64,000 nucleotides of DNA from Phycisphaerae bacterium (GCA_002716385.1 PBAX01000021.1:1-64000); one strand, 5' to 3'. Numbered from the stretch's first letter, positions 9,501-18,066 are shown. Notes: generated from the sequence alone by a model not told the origin. Numbers and translations: made by a program.

Positions 9501-10658
9501 TGTGCGTTCGAGAATCGACTGAATGTCGTCCACTTCGCCCAAAGCGCCCATTCGAGGCAGGGACTCCACATCGAGATTGATCACATAGGGAACGGAGGAG
9601 ACTTCACCCACGCCCTCCTCTCCCAGCAGATAGCCGTCAAGATCCTCCAGATGGAATGAATCACCCGTGAATCGGATCGTCCCCTTGTTGACATGCAGTC
9701 TGGGGGAACCGACCACCTCGCTGATCTCCCCTGCCCGATAGTGCGACCAGGGGTCCTCCGCGAAGAGGTCGGGTGGCAGAATGAGATTCACATCCTCCAG
9801 CGACAGCGACATCTGTGGTGATCGATCTTTCTCGAAGACCACTTCGATCAGGCCCAGAGATCCCTGCAGATCAAAGGCATTCCAAATCTCCTGCACCTTC
9901 ATCGCCGGCATCATGCTCCTGATCTGCTCGGTCAGGGTGACACCATTGACCTGAAGCGCCAGACGATCGCGACTTCCGTCGATCGCGCCGAGAACAGTAA
10001 TGGCGTCATCCGCTTCTCCATCATTGAGCTTGGTCAACTTGAACAGGAACTCGTCGGCGATCGAATCATTCCCGGCGGAGCCGATGAAGCTGGCCGACCC
10101 GACGATCTGCCAACTGTCCTCAACGAATGAATCAAAGGTGCCCATCTCGACCCGTATGCCCGTGATCTCCAAATTGGGAAGCCGTCCGGAGCCACCTGTT
10201 TCCGACTTCGTTTTCAAACGATCAAGGTTGTAGGACCACTGGTTGGCCCGATCCTCGGCGACCCTCAGGAGTCCGCCGTCGATGGTCACGTCCCTGAGCA
10301 CATCGCCATCCCAGAGGCCACCCAGATCCAGCTGAAGCACCAGTGAATCGATTCTGGCGATCAGACCTTCGGGCCCGGACAAGCCGGGCGCCCTCAACTC
10401 GAACCCATCGATCTCGAGAAGATCGGAACCGATCCACTCCGCATCATTGAAGGTGACTTCACCTCCAACCAGCTCCTCAATGGCATCCGACGCGAACGAG
10501 GCCATGACTCCCGGCCTGAGCAGTATCCAACTGGCCACCGAACCCACGAGCAGCAGGCTGGCAATCACCACGAGGATGATCATGCGTAGACGGGATGGCT
10601 GCACACGGGACAGTCGAAGACTCCAGATGCGAGAACTCGGATCATGAGCGGATGGCAT
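6540..10658 (-). CDS. Large AsmA-like envelope protein
   Basis: 1,372 residues with one N-terminal membrane segment (about residues 26-47, IILVVIASLLLVGSVASWIL) and a very long, beta-rich, acidic extracytoplasmic part. The C-terminal ~150 residues (RGQGRIQITDAVLGDVPVVM, QQLLHLTVPTL, GLGDYAIFTLQGYGTYDWE) resemble the AsmA C-terminal region. AsmA superfamily proteins (AsmA, YhdP, TamB) are implicated in outer-membrane assembly and lipid transport, so a cell-envelope role is likely by family. Divergent from the SDR gene with 54 bases between. The start lacks an obvious ribosome-binding site. Confidence 0.75.
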   Translation of the reverse strand: MPSAHDPSSRIWSLRLSRVQPSRLRMIILVVIASLLLVGSVASWILLRPGVMASFASDAIEELVGGEVTFNDAEWIGSDLLEIDGFELRAPGLSGPEGLIARIDSLVLQLDLGGLWDGDVLRDVTIDGGLLRVAEDRANQWSYNLDRLKTKSETGGSGRLPNLEITGIRVEMGTFDSFVEDSWQIVGSASFIGSAGNDSIADEFLFKLTKLNDGEADDAITVLGAIDGSRDRLALQVNGVTLTEQIRSMMPAMKVQEIWNAFDLQGSLGLIEVVFEKDRSPQMSLSLEDVNLILPPDLFAEDPWSHYRAGEISEVVGSPRLHVNKGTIRFTGDSFHLEDLDGYLLGEEGVGEVSSVPYVINLDVESLPRMGALGEVDDIQSILERTPFNLDISTRGFRFEEGGAADLPGEVAEIFDLFGVEVCTVDISLRFSRAASSSAAIEPVAFAGEMAIDEAAGAFKRFPYPLRNLTARIDFDDMMIHLKELVANGSGESVIRMSGEVSSVAQPSVDIHLDSTDLPLDAALIDAMPSGARTMMRSLFAKHGALTTVPPNGPVGNHELVGLDLDIHRAEGLEEDTFLSGFINFDQLDITADDFPYPINLGKGRLHWHDSQLDIENATGDGPVTMRTYGGGEGTLRGKIRLPGIDEPATGELDLVVRGDSINPKLLGAIDELAPAEAETLRNMGLRGSLDYAGQVSVVPGGDVGYSLVMKLEDGTVDPKDGLAANFGLSGPIWPESFMLGDMQASMLVSRGHVHIESLRGQNELTTLDLKGSIQSRPIQDLNLSLVVDRLPLSSRAIGSGVIFPPDEQETIHEIWDKWDGRGTISIEMGIGGAEGESIDGSVYEFWVESADGHTARMSSGHVAFDEAEATLGDLVLEFRPPDFSGVGSWFLAVDGALGRDGGTDVVEISTDRGRFGSPLLSGVVSSLMPTESGELWESLDVDGWFGGTMNLDTGSDPPWRLSMVPEDVAMTYGGQRLTADFDSADVEMTNESAHGEMVGLSNFGRFDIEADATLAESFQIDIDFDFEGRLGAPETLAILPSHLSEALIEIEWADGQGTVLEDGRLSLELHDDEDLDSIECSGTLRTKGASMEIGVEIEEIDAVLEGRYAELNGGIPILDMTVTGSRLLAGGRLVEDLQGSMGISEDGGDLLIPVLRGNIADGAVSLEMGMAIDSGGSGSSSLDNDWWAELLIANADLVRLFAGEKDDPIDAEEEASFDASEIEGRVYMSMFLGGHFQDTYARRGQGRIQITDAVLGDVPVVMGIQQLLHLTVPTLSRPDFVDVQYYVDGEEIILSDILIESGLGDYAIFTLQGYGTYDWERSFIDAVLYPRGGVRLVNDIVGMVQDHLYAVGITGPIVDPEVDLVPFPGLR

Positions 10659-10700
10659 TGTAGGTCTTCGCCGTCTCGGTCGAAGGCAGCCACTCCACGC

Positions 10701-10706
10701 TACAGT
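10701..10706 (+). promoter_or_regulatory. -10 element for leaderless SDR transcript
   Basis: TACAGT, then six bases (AGAGGC), then ATG at 10713. No usable Shine-Dalgarno spacing. Confidence 0.45.
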
Positions 10707-10712
10707 AGAGGC

Positions 10713-11636
10713 ATGAGAATTGCATTAACAGGCGCTTCGGGCTTCATCGGTGCCGCCATCTGCCGGCGGCTTCATCAGGATGGGCATCTCGTCCAGGGAC
10801 TCGTGAGGGAGTCCAGTCGACGTGATCATGTCGACCCGTTCATGGATCGGGCCATCGTGGGCACCCACGATTCCAAAGAAAACATGTCCGATCTGATCGA
10901 AGGGGCCGAAGCGCTCGTGCACAACAGCGTCGACTGGAAGGTCCTCAAGAACGAGTCCTTCGACAAGCATCTCCAGACCAACCTCGTCGCATCACTCCAG
11001 TTGTTCGAACTGGCCGCCGAGGCGGGCCTTCCGATCGTGTACATCAGCTCGGTGGCTGTTCATCATCACATGAGCGATCGCTGGAACGGACAGGTGGACG
11101 ATCTGCATCCCACTCGGCCGGGCAACTACTACGGTGCACTGAAAGCCAGTCTCGAAGCGCATCTTTGGGCGTTGCACACCTCACGCGACCTGACCTTCGC
11201 CTCGCTTCGGCCCGCAGCCGTGTACGGACTGGATCCCCACATCAAGCGATCGATCGGATTTCCCATCCTCAGGGACATCGCCAGCAAGCAGTCCTACGAG
11301 CGAGCCGGTGGCGGAAAATTCATACACGTCGATGATGTGGCCGCCTGCGTCGCGGCCTGTCTGAAACGCCCTCGCGGATCGGCGGGGATCTACCACCTCG
11401 CCGACTGCTACGCCCGTTGGGCGGACTGGGGACTGATATCGGCCGGACTGCTGGGCGTGGAGGCGACCGTCGACCAGAACAGTCCGACCAGTTCAAAGAA
11501 CACCTTCACCAAGGAGGCTCTCGTGCAGGAATTGGGCGTGCCACTTGATCGTGGACACGAAGGCATCAGGCAACATCTGGAAACACTGATGCATGCGATG
11601 CAGGAACAGGATCTGCTCGCCCCCGTTCAGGGCTGA
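10713..11636 (+). CDS. NAD(P)-dependent epimerase/dehydratase (extended SDR)
   Basis: 307 residues starting MRIALTGASGFIGAAICRRL, a Rossmann GxxGxxG nucleotide site, with YYGALK supplying the Tyr-x3-Lys catalytic pair and SSVAVH the conserved Ser. RPAAVYGLD is the usual substrate-domain entry. Substrate (a nucleotide sugar, sterol-like compound or other) cannot be assigned. I start at 10713 because the Rossmann strand begins there. The end overlaps the convergent trpE by 10 bases. Confidence 0.88.
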   Translation: MRIALTGASGFIGAAICRRLHQDGHLVQGLVRESSRRDHVDPFMDRAIVGTHDSKENMSDLIEGAEALVHNSVDWKVLKNESFDKHLQTNLVASLQLFELAAEAGLPIVYISSVAVHHHMSDRWNGQVDDLHPTRPGNYYGALKASLEAHLWALHTSRDLTFASLRPAAVYGLDPHIKRSIGFPILRDIASKQSYERAGGGKFIHVDDVAACVAACLKRPRGSAGIYHLADCYARWADWGLISAGLLGVEATVDQNSPTSSKNTFTKEALVQELGVPLDRGHEGIRQHLETLMHAMQEQDLLAPVQG

Positions 11637-13225
11637 ACGACGCTCCCCTCGCCCGGGCAATCGGAATCACCAAAGGCCGACTCCGCCAGATCGATGGCTC
11701 TTGCCAGACCGGCCGCCTTGCCCAGGGTCTCCTCGTATTCCCGACCCGGATCGGAATCGAGCACCACACCTGCACCGGCCTGCAGATGCACATCCCAACC
11801 GTCGCTGCCTTCCTCCGGACTGGGTATCACCATCGTCCGAAGAGATATCGCGATGTCCAGATCTCCATGGAGATCGATGAATCCCATTCCACCCGCATAG
11901 GGGCCACGGCGTACAGGTTCGACCTCGTCGATGATCTGCATGGCGCGGATCTTCGGGGCGCCACTGACCGTGCCAACAGGCATGACGTGATGCAACGCGT
12001 CCCAGGCGTCGCATTCGGGCCGAAGCGTCCCCTCGACCGTTGAACTCAGATGCATCACATGGCTGTACCGCTCGACCTCCATCAGTTTCGTGACCTCGAC
12101 CGACCCGACTTCACAGACCGTCCCGAGATCATTCCTGGCCAGATCGACGAGCATCGCATGTTCCGCCCGCTCCTTCTCGTCGGCAAGCAGCTCCTGCTCC
12201 ATCCGTTGATCCTCATCCGGATCCGCCAGACGTCGCCGGGTGCCCGCCAGCGGTCGGCTGGTGACCCTATCCCCTTCCACACGACAGAGGATCTCGGGTG
12301 AAGACGCTACCAAGACCAGCTCGGGGCCCTGCATGTAGATCATGTACGGGCTTGGGTTCACGATGCGCAGGGCGCGGTAGATCGCGAATGGGTCGACCTC
12401 CGTGTGACGCTCCATCCGTTGCGATGGAACAACCTGAAAGACGTCACCCGCCCTTATGTAGCTCTGGCATTTCTCGACGATCGATTCAAACGCTTCGCGA
12501 CTCATGGTCGAACTCGCGGGCACACCAGGCGACGCGGCCGTATCGAGGTCGACCGAACCCGCCGGCAGATGCACACGCGTTGACTGGAGACGATCGACGA
12601 GATCGCCCATTCTCTCCTGCCCGTGTTCCCAGGCCGCTTCGGCGGATGCGTGTTCACGTACGTCGACATGGACGATCACATGCAGCAGCTTCGACACATG
12701 ATCGATGACGACGATCTCTCGATAGAGCCCGAGATGCATGTCGGGAAGACCGCGATCGTCGAAGGGCGCGGCCGAGGATGGCAGCGAGTCGGGCTCGAGC
12801 CAGCGGACGGCGTCGTATCCAACGTGCCCGCACCATCCACCGAGAAAACGCGGCATGGCCTCACCTGGCTCTGATTCGAGCGTGGCCACTCGCCAATCCT
12901 CGACCAGTCGACGAGGCACCCCGAGTGGATTGGCCACCGTCTCGACCGTCATGGTTCGCTCGGGGCCGACGAAGGTGCTCACCTTATTGCCATGGACCGT
13001 AACCTCGATCGCCGGCTTGGTGCCCATCAATGAAAAACGACCGACCTGACCCCCGACCTCGACCGACTCGAGCAGAAAACTGGAATCCAACCTCTGGTCA
13101 TCGGAGACCAGCCGTCGATAGGCCAGCACCGGCGTCAGCTGATCCGTCATCAGACGACGGGCGATTGGAACCACATCGTGATCACGGGCCATCTGAAGAA
13201 AGAGTTCACGAGACGGTCGAATCAT
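11627..13225 (-). CDS. trpE: Anthranilate synthase component I
   Basis: Converts chorismate to anthranilate with ammonia supplied by a glutaminase partner. The 532-residue protein has an N-terminal TrpE domain and a chorismate-binding C-terminal domain with PLAGTRRR, ARNDLGTVCEVGSV, HVMPVGTVSGAPKI and GGMGFIDL. The N-terminal LLESVEVGGQVGRFSLMG resembles the tryptophan feedback region. No trpG or other trp gene is adjacent. TACACT lies 7 bases before the ATG, so the mRNA may be leaderless. Divergent from the ABC ATPase gene. Confidence 0.95.
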   Translation of the reverse strand: MIRPSRELFLQMARDHDVVPIARRLMTDQLTPVLAYRRLVSDDQRLDSSFLLESVEVGGQVGRFSLMGTKPAIEVTVHGNKVSTFVGPERTMTVETVANPLGVPRRLVEDWRVATLESEPGEAMPRFLGGWCGHVGYDAVRWLEPDSLPSSAAPFDDRGLPDMHLGLYREIVVIDHVSKLLHVIVHVDVREHASAEAAWEHGQERMGDLVDRLQSTRVHLPAGSVDLDTAASPGVPASSTMSREAFESIVEKCQSYIRAGDVFQVVPSQRMERHTEVDPFAIYRALRIVNPSPYMIYMQGPELVLVASSPEILCRVEGDRVTSRPLAGTRRRLADPDEDQRMEQELLADEKERAEHAMLVDLARNDLGTVCEVGSVEVTKLMEVERYSHVMHLSSTVEGTLRPECDAWDALHHVMPVGTVSGAPKIRAMQIIDEVEPVRRGPYAGGMGFIDLHGDLDIAISLRTMVIPSPEEGSDGWDVHLQAGAGVVLDSDPGREYEETLGKAAGLARAIDLAESAFGDSDCPGEGSVVQP

Positions 13226-13232
13226 GGAACCC

Positions 13233-13238
13233 AGTGTA
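13233..13238 (-). promoter_or_regulatory. -10 element for leaderless trpE transcript
   Basis: TACACT on the minus strand with seven bases (GGGTTCC) to the trpE ATG. It lies back to back with the TATCAT element of the divergent ABC gene, all within 45 bases. Confidence 0.45.
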
Positions 13239-13258
13239 GGCTCCCGGGCTCATGGTCG

Positions 13259-13264
13259 TATCAT
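13259..13264 (+). promoter_or_regulatory. -10 element for leaderless ABC ATPase transcript
   Basis: TATCAT followed by six bases (GGGATC) and ATG at 13271; no ribosome-binding site. Confidence 0.45.
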
Positions 13265-13270
13265 GGGATC

Positions 13271-14014
13271 ATGAGCAACGGAACCAATCCCGGACAGAAT
13301 GTCATTGAGCTCAAGGGCCTCTCCAAGACCTACTTCAGGCCGGACGGCTCCGTTCTGGTCAATGCCCTGAGACCAATCGATCTCGCCATCCCCCACGGGC
13401 AGTATCTGGGCATCATGGGCGCCTCCGGCTCCGGCAAGAGCACCTTGATGAATCTTCTTGGTGCACTGGACCGTCCCACCGATGGCCAGTATTTCCTCGA
13501 CGGCGACGACGTCGCCTCGCTCAACGACGAGGAACTGAGCCAGGTGCGAGGACGAAAGATCGGCTTCGTATTCCAGTCCTTCAATCTGATACCCGAATTG
13601 ACGATCGGAGAGAACGTGGAGGTACCACTCTTCTATAGAGGGACTCCACGAACTGAACGACATGAACGATCGATCAAGATGCTGGACCGTGTCGGTCTGG
13701 GCGATCGACTGGGACATCGGCCAAGCCAGCTTTCCGGAGGCCAACAGCAGAGAGTCGCGGTTGCCCGGGCTCTGGTGGGCGAACCGTCTCTGCTTCTGGC
13801 AGATGAACCCACCGGCAACCTCGACTCTGCCACGGGCCAGTCGATCCTGAATCTGCTCGACGAACTCCATGCCGAGGGCCTCACGATCATCATGGTCACT
13901 CATGACGAGGGGGTCGCCGATCGATGCGACCGAGTGCTTCGCCTGCACGATGGCAACGTCGCCTCCGACGAACTCATGCGACAAGTCCAGACAACCAACC
14001 CTGAAAGCCGATAG
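13271..14014 (+). CDS. ABC transporter ATP-binding protein, LolD/MacB type
   Basis: 247 residues with Walker [10 protein letters not shown] (50-58), Q-loop Gln102, signature LSGGQQQ (154-160) and Walker B LLLADE (174-179) followed by PTGNLD. The [11 protein letters not shown] stretch is typical of the LolD/MacB/FtsE group, which energises lipoprotein release, efflux or membrane remodelling. No permease gene adjoins: trpE is divergent and ruvC follows 9 bases downstream. I chose the ATG at 13271; an upstream in-frame start would run into the trpE start. Confidence 0.93.
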   Translation: MSNGTNPGQNVIELKGLSKTYFRPDGSVLVNALRPIDLAIPHGQYLGIMGASGSGKSTLMNLLGALDRPTDGQYFLDGDDVASLNDEELSQVRGRKIGFVFQSFNLIPELTIGENVEVPLFYRGTPRTERHERSIKMLDRVGLGDRLGHRPSQLSGGQQQRVAVARALVGEPSLLLADEPTGNLDSATGQSILNLLDELHAEGLTIIMVTHDEGVADRCDRVLRLHDGNVASDELMRQVQTTNPESR

Positions 14015-14023
14015 CAGAAGTAC

Positions 14024-14536
14024 ATGCGTTTCCTAGGTATCGATCCCGGTCTTCATCTCACCGGCTATGGCTGCATCGAATGGCTGCCGGGCATGGACGA
14101 ACCGGCACTGGTCGAAGGCGGCGTCCTTCGACTCAATCGCAAGGACTCACTGGCCAGCCGGCTGGCTGCCCTTGAGCACGACCTGGATGCGGTCATCAAG
14201 GAACTCAATCCCGATCAGATGATCGTCGAACAGGTCTTCTCCCATGTTCACCGAGCCAGAACCGCGATTCTGATGGGACATGCCAGAGGCGTCATCCTGC
14301 TCTGCGGCGGAAGACGGGGCCTGCCCATCAGGGAATACGCCGCAACGGAAGTCAAGAAGGCCATCACCGGCCGCGGCCATGCCCGCAAATCTCAGGTGCA
14401 GGCCAGTGTCGCCGCCCAGATGGGACTCAGTCATGTGCCCGATCCCCCCGACGTGGCCGATGCCATCGCCCTGGCGCTCTGCGGCGCCCGTCGTCATGAG
14501 CACGACGCCTCCGATACGCTCTCAACGATCGGCTGA
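14024..14536 (+). CDS. ruvC: Crossover junction endodeoxyribonuclease RuvC
   Basis: Resolves Holliday junctions with RuvAB. At 170 residues it has the normal size, and the four acidic catalytic residues are present: D7 (GIDPG), E69 (IVEQ), D143 and D146 (PPDVADAIALAL). It follows the ABC ATPase by 9 bases and probably shares its transcript; ruvA and ruvB are not in the window. Its last 15 bases overlap the convergent lipoprotein gene. Confidence 0.95.
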   Translation: MRFLGIDPGLHLTGYGCIEWLPGMDEPALVEGGVLRLNRKDSLASRLAALEHDLDAVIKELNPDQMIVEQVFSHVHRARTAILMGHARGVILLCGGRRGLPIREYAATEVKKAITGRGHARKSQVQASVAAQMGLSHVPDPPDVADAIALALCGARRHEHDASDTLSTIG

Positions 14537-15274
14537 TCTGATCCGCACTCGAATGCTGCTTCCGATCGCCGGCACGCTGCCTTCGCGAATCTTCCATTCT
14601 GCAGGCTCGATGGCCACCTGATCAGGAATGACCCGACTCAAGCCGATGGTCTCATCCCCAAATGTGACCAGCCCGACGATCGATCCGGAAAGATCGGCCT
14701 CGTATCTGGAATACCCAGATGGCACCTCGTCGACGGCACGCATGAACGAACCCCCGAAGACCCACTCGCCTTCAAGTGGTCGCCCTGAATCGCCCTCGAT
14801 CCACGAGTTCACTGATGACCACTCATCCGAACCGTCCACCGCCACCAGAACATCGACGACCGAACCGGTCGGCGGCGTCTCGATGATCTCGCCATCCGAC
14901 TGGGTCCACAGGCCTGGGCTGCCCGACTGCATGCCGACCGCCAGCAACGCCGCATGCACCGCCGATGGCGACACAGCAGTCACCATGATCGACTCGTGCT
15001 CACGAGTGCCTGGCCCGCACATCACCTGCTCGAGCCAACCCGAATCAAGACAGATCTCCGCCTCGATTTCGACTGCACGATCCTCGGGGCAGATCGTCAA
15101 TCCGGGCTGAAGCTCAATCCACTTCGATGCAACGGAAGATGATGGGCCGGGATTGGAAGGATCCACCGATCCCGGGGCATCCGATCGACAGCCGCCCAGC
15201 CCAAGCGCGAACATACCCATCGCCAGCTTCAGGACACCGGCCGCACAGACAGATTCAATGGTGGAAAGTTTCAT
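14522..15274 (-). CDS. YdjY-domain lipoprotein
   Basis: 250 residues with a lipoprotein signal peptide ending in LGGC (Cys29). The stretch LEQVMCGPGTREHESIMVTA followed by PSAVHAALLAVG matches what I know of the YdjY domain (Cys, Lys/Arg-EHES and HAALL core), found in secreted proteins of planctomycetes and in E. coli YdjY, where it is often near ferredoxins. Function is unproven. Promoter TATACT lies 15 bases upstream of the ATG (15290-15295). Divergent from the PTPS gene. Confidence 0.75.
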   Translation of the reverse strand: MKLSTIESVCAAGVLKLAMGMFALGLGGCRSDAPGSVDPSNPGPSSSVASKWIELQPGLTICPEDRAVEIEAEICLDSGWLEQVMCGPGTREHESIMVTAVSPSAVHAALLAVGMQSGSPGLWTQSDGEIIETPPTGSVVDVLVAVDGSDEWSSVNSWIEGDSGRPLEGEWVFGGSFMRAVDEVPSGYSRYEADLSGSIVGLVTFGDETIGLSRVIPDQVAIEPAEWKIREGSVPAIGSSIRVRIRSADR

Positions 15275-15289
15275 GTTCGATTCGGCGTG

Positions 15290-15295
15290 AGTATA
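15290..15295 (-). promoter_or_regulatory. -10 element for YdjY lipoprotein gene
   Basis: TATACT on the minus strand, 15 bases from the ATG, giving a predicted leader of only about 8 bases. No clear -35. Confidence 0.4.
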
Positions 15296-15320
15296 GCCTC
15301 GCGGCTATTGTGTCCATGTC

Positions 15321-16130
15321 ATGACACCATCCCCAGCCCTCTCTCTGACCAGAACCACCAGACTCTATCTGGCTCCCGGATCGCCCGTTCCACCAAAGGG
15401 CGAGAACTCCTTCGCGTCCTACACGTCCAGCAGTGGGCTCGGCGCGTTCTACGAGATCACACTGCATTGCAACGGACCAGTGGACGATACGACCGGATTC
15501 GTTGAGAGCATCTACGACATGGATCAAGCCGTCCACGCCGTGATGGCCCCTCGAATCGCCGAGGCCCTCAAGACGGGATGCGACCATCCGGCCCAGCTTC
15601 TCGAGGCCTGTCTGCCCGGATTGCAGGCCAGACTGAACGCTGGTGTCGACCGGGTGGATTGGGACCTGACACCGACCTATCGTATGAGCATGAAGACGGA
15701 CGACCCAAACGCGTACCTGCTTTCCCAGCAGTATCAGTTCGCCGCCTCCCACAGGCTTCACAACCCCGACTTCGATGAGCAGAAGAACCGAGACGTCTTC
15801 GGGAAATGCTGCAACCCGAACGGACACGGCCACAACTATCGACTCGAAGTGGAAGTCAAGGTCCCGCTCAAGAACGCCGAACCGGGGCATGGATTCACAG
15901 TTCTGGATCTCGACCGGATAGTCAACGAGACGATCATCGAAGACTACGACCACACCTATCTCAACAAGGACGTTGAGGATTTCTCACACAGCAATCCGAC
16001 CGTCGAGAACATCACGCTTAGTTGCCACAAGAGACTGAGCGAACCGCTCAAGGCCTGTGGGGTCGAGTTGAACAAGGTACGACTCTGGGAAACGGAGAAG
16101 ACATGCTGCGCATTTCCAGCCGATGCCTGA
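15321..16130 (+). CDS. Two-domain 6-pyruvoyl-tetrahydropterin synthase homologue
   Basis: 269 residues made of two PTPS-like (T-fold) halves. The second half is complete: zinc ligands H144 (AASHRLH), H169 and H171 (PNGHGHNY), cysteines in FGKCCNPNG (163-164), DYDHTYLN and LWETEK with E258. The FGKC-NPNGHGHNY string resembles animal PTPS more than short bacterial QueD. The first half (about 10-125) keeps the fold-like FYEITLHCNGPV, GFVESIYDMDQAV and TPTYRMSM but lacks the histidines, so it looks catalytically dead. Likely pterin or deazapurine chemistry; the exact product is uncertain. Overlaps the start of the next gene by 28 bases. Confidence 0.85.
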   Translation: MTPSPALSLTRTTRLYLAPGSPVPPKGENSFASYTSSSGLGAFYEITLHCNGPVDDTTGFVESIYDMDQAVHAVMAPRIAEALKTGCDHPAQLLEACLPGLQARLNAGVDRVDWDLTPTYRMSMKTDDPNAYLLSQQYQFAASHRLHNPDFDEQKNRDVFGKCCNPNGHGHNYRLEVEVKVPLKNAEPGHGFTVLDLDRIVNETIIEDYDHTYLNKDVEDFSHSNPTVENITLSCHKRLSEPLKACGVELNKVRLWETEKTCCAFPADA

Positions 16131-17596
16131 TCCTCACCCTGGTCCTACTTCTGGCCGCCATGCCGCAGGCCCCCGTGGAGACGACCGGGCAGTCCTGGGC
16201 ACAGCTTGAAGAGACCGCCAACGCGGTCCTCAAGCGAATACAGCAAGGACAACTCGTCGGCGAGTCCAAGACGACGGCCATGCAGGAGCTGCTTCAAGGC
16301 ACCAGACGCTATCTGGCCGCCAACCCCGGTGATGAAAAGGCCTGGCTCATGTGCGCCAATCTCTGCGGCGAACTCGGGAACGAGGAATGCCTCGATACCT
16401 CTGCCCGTGCCGTCACCGAACTCAACCCCCAGAACGTCCAGGCTGGCCTCCAATGGGCTGCCTATTACACAAATCAGGAACGGCTTGATCGAAGTCTCGA
16501 GGTGCTCGGTGAGCTTCTGCAGAAAAACCCCACTTCGCTGATGTACTGGAATGCGTGGATCCTGACGGCCCAGGTTCATGATCCCGAACTCATCCAGCCA
16601 CGTTTCAAGAAGCTGATGATCGACCCTGCAAGCCCAGAGGTCCCGATCGCCTTCCTCACGGCCATGCAGAAGAACGATCCGTGGAAAGCCGTCGAGTTCG
16701 GAGAGGCGACCATGGAGTGGTCCCCCGACCATCCTGATGTACGAGTGATCGTCGCGCGAGGGCTCAGAGGCACCAATCGATTCGCCGATGCAGCCGCAGT
16801 GCTCACGACCCTGCCTGACGAAATCCTGAATCGACCTGAAATCGCCTACTTGCATTCCGACTGCCTGTATGCGGATCATCATTTCCAGAAGGCCTACGAC
16901 ATCATGTCCGCCATCGATCTGGATGCCATCGAAGGCAAGCCCGGGCTGGCTCGAAGACTCAAGTTCATGCTTCCACTTCGGGAGCAGGCGCTCGAGACAT
17001 GGCAAAGAGAACGGGAGCTCCAGGCCCTTCAGTCCAACAGCACGATGAATCCACTGGTGAGGCTCACGATCAACGGCAAGCCGGTCGAACTGGAGCTCTT
17101 TGCAGACGAGGCCCCGAACACCGTGGCCGCCTTCCTCGCAACAACCAGAAGAGGCGACTACGAAGGTCTGGCCTTCGGCGACATCCACACCGGGTTCAGA
17201 TCAATGATCGACGCGCCGGCCCAGTCCACCTCCTTCACCCTCCCATCCGAGATAGGCATCGAGAAGTCCAGACATTTCTTCAGCGGAACCGTCTCCATGC
17301 AGGTGGAGCACCCCTCGGATCTCAGCAAGATCAACTCGCAATGGTCGCTCTACCATTTCCCGGCACCGCATCTCAACGACAAGCGAAACGTATTCGGACG
17401 TGTCACTAGCGGACTTGAAACGGTTCGGAACATGCGACAGGGAGACGTCCTCGAATCCATCGAGATCATCCGAGCCCCCGCCGTCGCCGTCGACCCCATC
17501 GTGATCGACAGGGATGGCAAACGCCGAAAGATGAGCGAAGTCATGAAGGGACTGAATGACGATTCGAACTCAGGGCAGGATGACACGCGACCCTAG
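16103..17596 (+). CDS. Secreted TPR protein with degenerate cyclophilin domain
   Basis: 497 residues. The ATG at 16103 has GGAG nearby and gives a signal peptide (MLRISSRCLILTLVLLLAAM). Helical TPR-like repeats fill about residues 30-300 (ANLCGELGNEECLDTSARAV, AYYTNQERLDRSLEVLGELL, SDCLYADHHFQKAYDIM). A cyclophilin-type domain spans about 315-458 (VELELFADEAPNTVAAFLA; NVFGRVTSGLETVRNMRQGD). The usual catalytic FHRVIPGFMIQGGD string is replaced by GLAFGDIHTGFRSMID, so isomerase activity is doubtful and a binding role more likely. Starts inside the PTPS gene; ends with a 4-base overlap with the convergent ACT gene. Confidence 0.8.
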   Translation: MLRISSRCLILTLVLLLAAMPQAPVETTGQSWAQLEETANAVLKRIQQGQLVGESKTTAMQELLQGTRRYLAANPGDEKAWLMCANLCGELGNEECLDTSARAVTELNPQNVQAGLQWAAYYTNQERLDRSLEVLGELLQKNPTSLMYWNAWILTAQVHDPELIQPRFKKLMIDPASPEVPIAFLTAMQKNDPWKAVEFGEATMEWSPDHPDVRVIVARGLRGTNRFADAAAVLTTLPDEILNRPEIAYLHSDCLYADHHFQKAYDIMSAIDLDAIEGKPGLARRLKFMLPLREQALETWQRERELQALQSNSTMNPLVRLTINGKPVELELFADEAPNTVAAFLATTRRGDYEGLAFGDIHTGFRSMIDAPAQSTSFTLPSEIGIEKSRHFFSGTVSMQVEHPSDLSKINSQWSLYHFPAPHLNDKRNVFGRVTSGLETVRNMRQGDVLESIEIIRAPAVAVDPIVIDRDGKRRKMSEVMKGLNDDSNSGQDDTRP

Positions 17597-18066
17597 CGAA
17601 GATCCTCCGCCCCGAAGAGCCGGAATCCCTTTCGCAGAAGTATCTGGCCTGCGAATTCGTTTTCATCCACACACATCGCCACCCTCGATCCTTCCGACAT
17701 GGGACTGTCGTTCATGATCGGATAGAGGAAAAGGATGTTGATCTCGGCACTGAGCAGATACTGGCAAAGCTGTGAAAGCGGCTGATCCTCGGTCGTCTCA
17801 ACGACAAGAATGTCCGTCTCGGAGAAGGCGAGGCCGGAATTGCGAAGCAGCAGGCGTGCCGCATCGGCATTGTCCGGAATGGTCCTGACGACCGCATAGT
17901 CCGATGCCTCCATGACGGCGATCGCATGCAGCTGAACATCCGCGGCATCATCGAAGGCGCGAAGCACCTCCATCAGACGCCCGACTCTGTTCTCCAGAAA
18001 GACACTGAACTGGCGAATACTGGGGACGCGATACCCCAAGGCGGTTTCAGCTGGCATTTCATTCAT
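17593..18066 (-). CDS. Tandem ACT-domain protein
   Basis: 157 residues with two ACT-like ligand-binding units: RQFSVFLENRVGRLMEVLRA...VVRTIPDN and DILVVETTEDQPLSQLCQYL...NILFLYPIM. Such stand-alone double-ACT proteins bind amino acids or related ligands and act as regulators; the ligand is unknown here. A GAGG sits about 9 bases before the start. It follows mqnD by 81 bases on the same strand and may be the last gene of the ligase-mqnD unit. Confidence 0.82.
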   Translation of the reverse strand: MNEMPAETALGYRVPSIRQFSVFLENRVGRLMEVLRAFDDAADVQLHAIAVMEASDYAVVRTIPDNADAARLLLRNSGLAFSETDILVVETTEDQPLSQLCQYLLSAEINILFLYPIMNDSPMSEGSRVAMCVDENEFAGQILLRKGFRLFGAEDLR

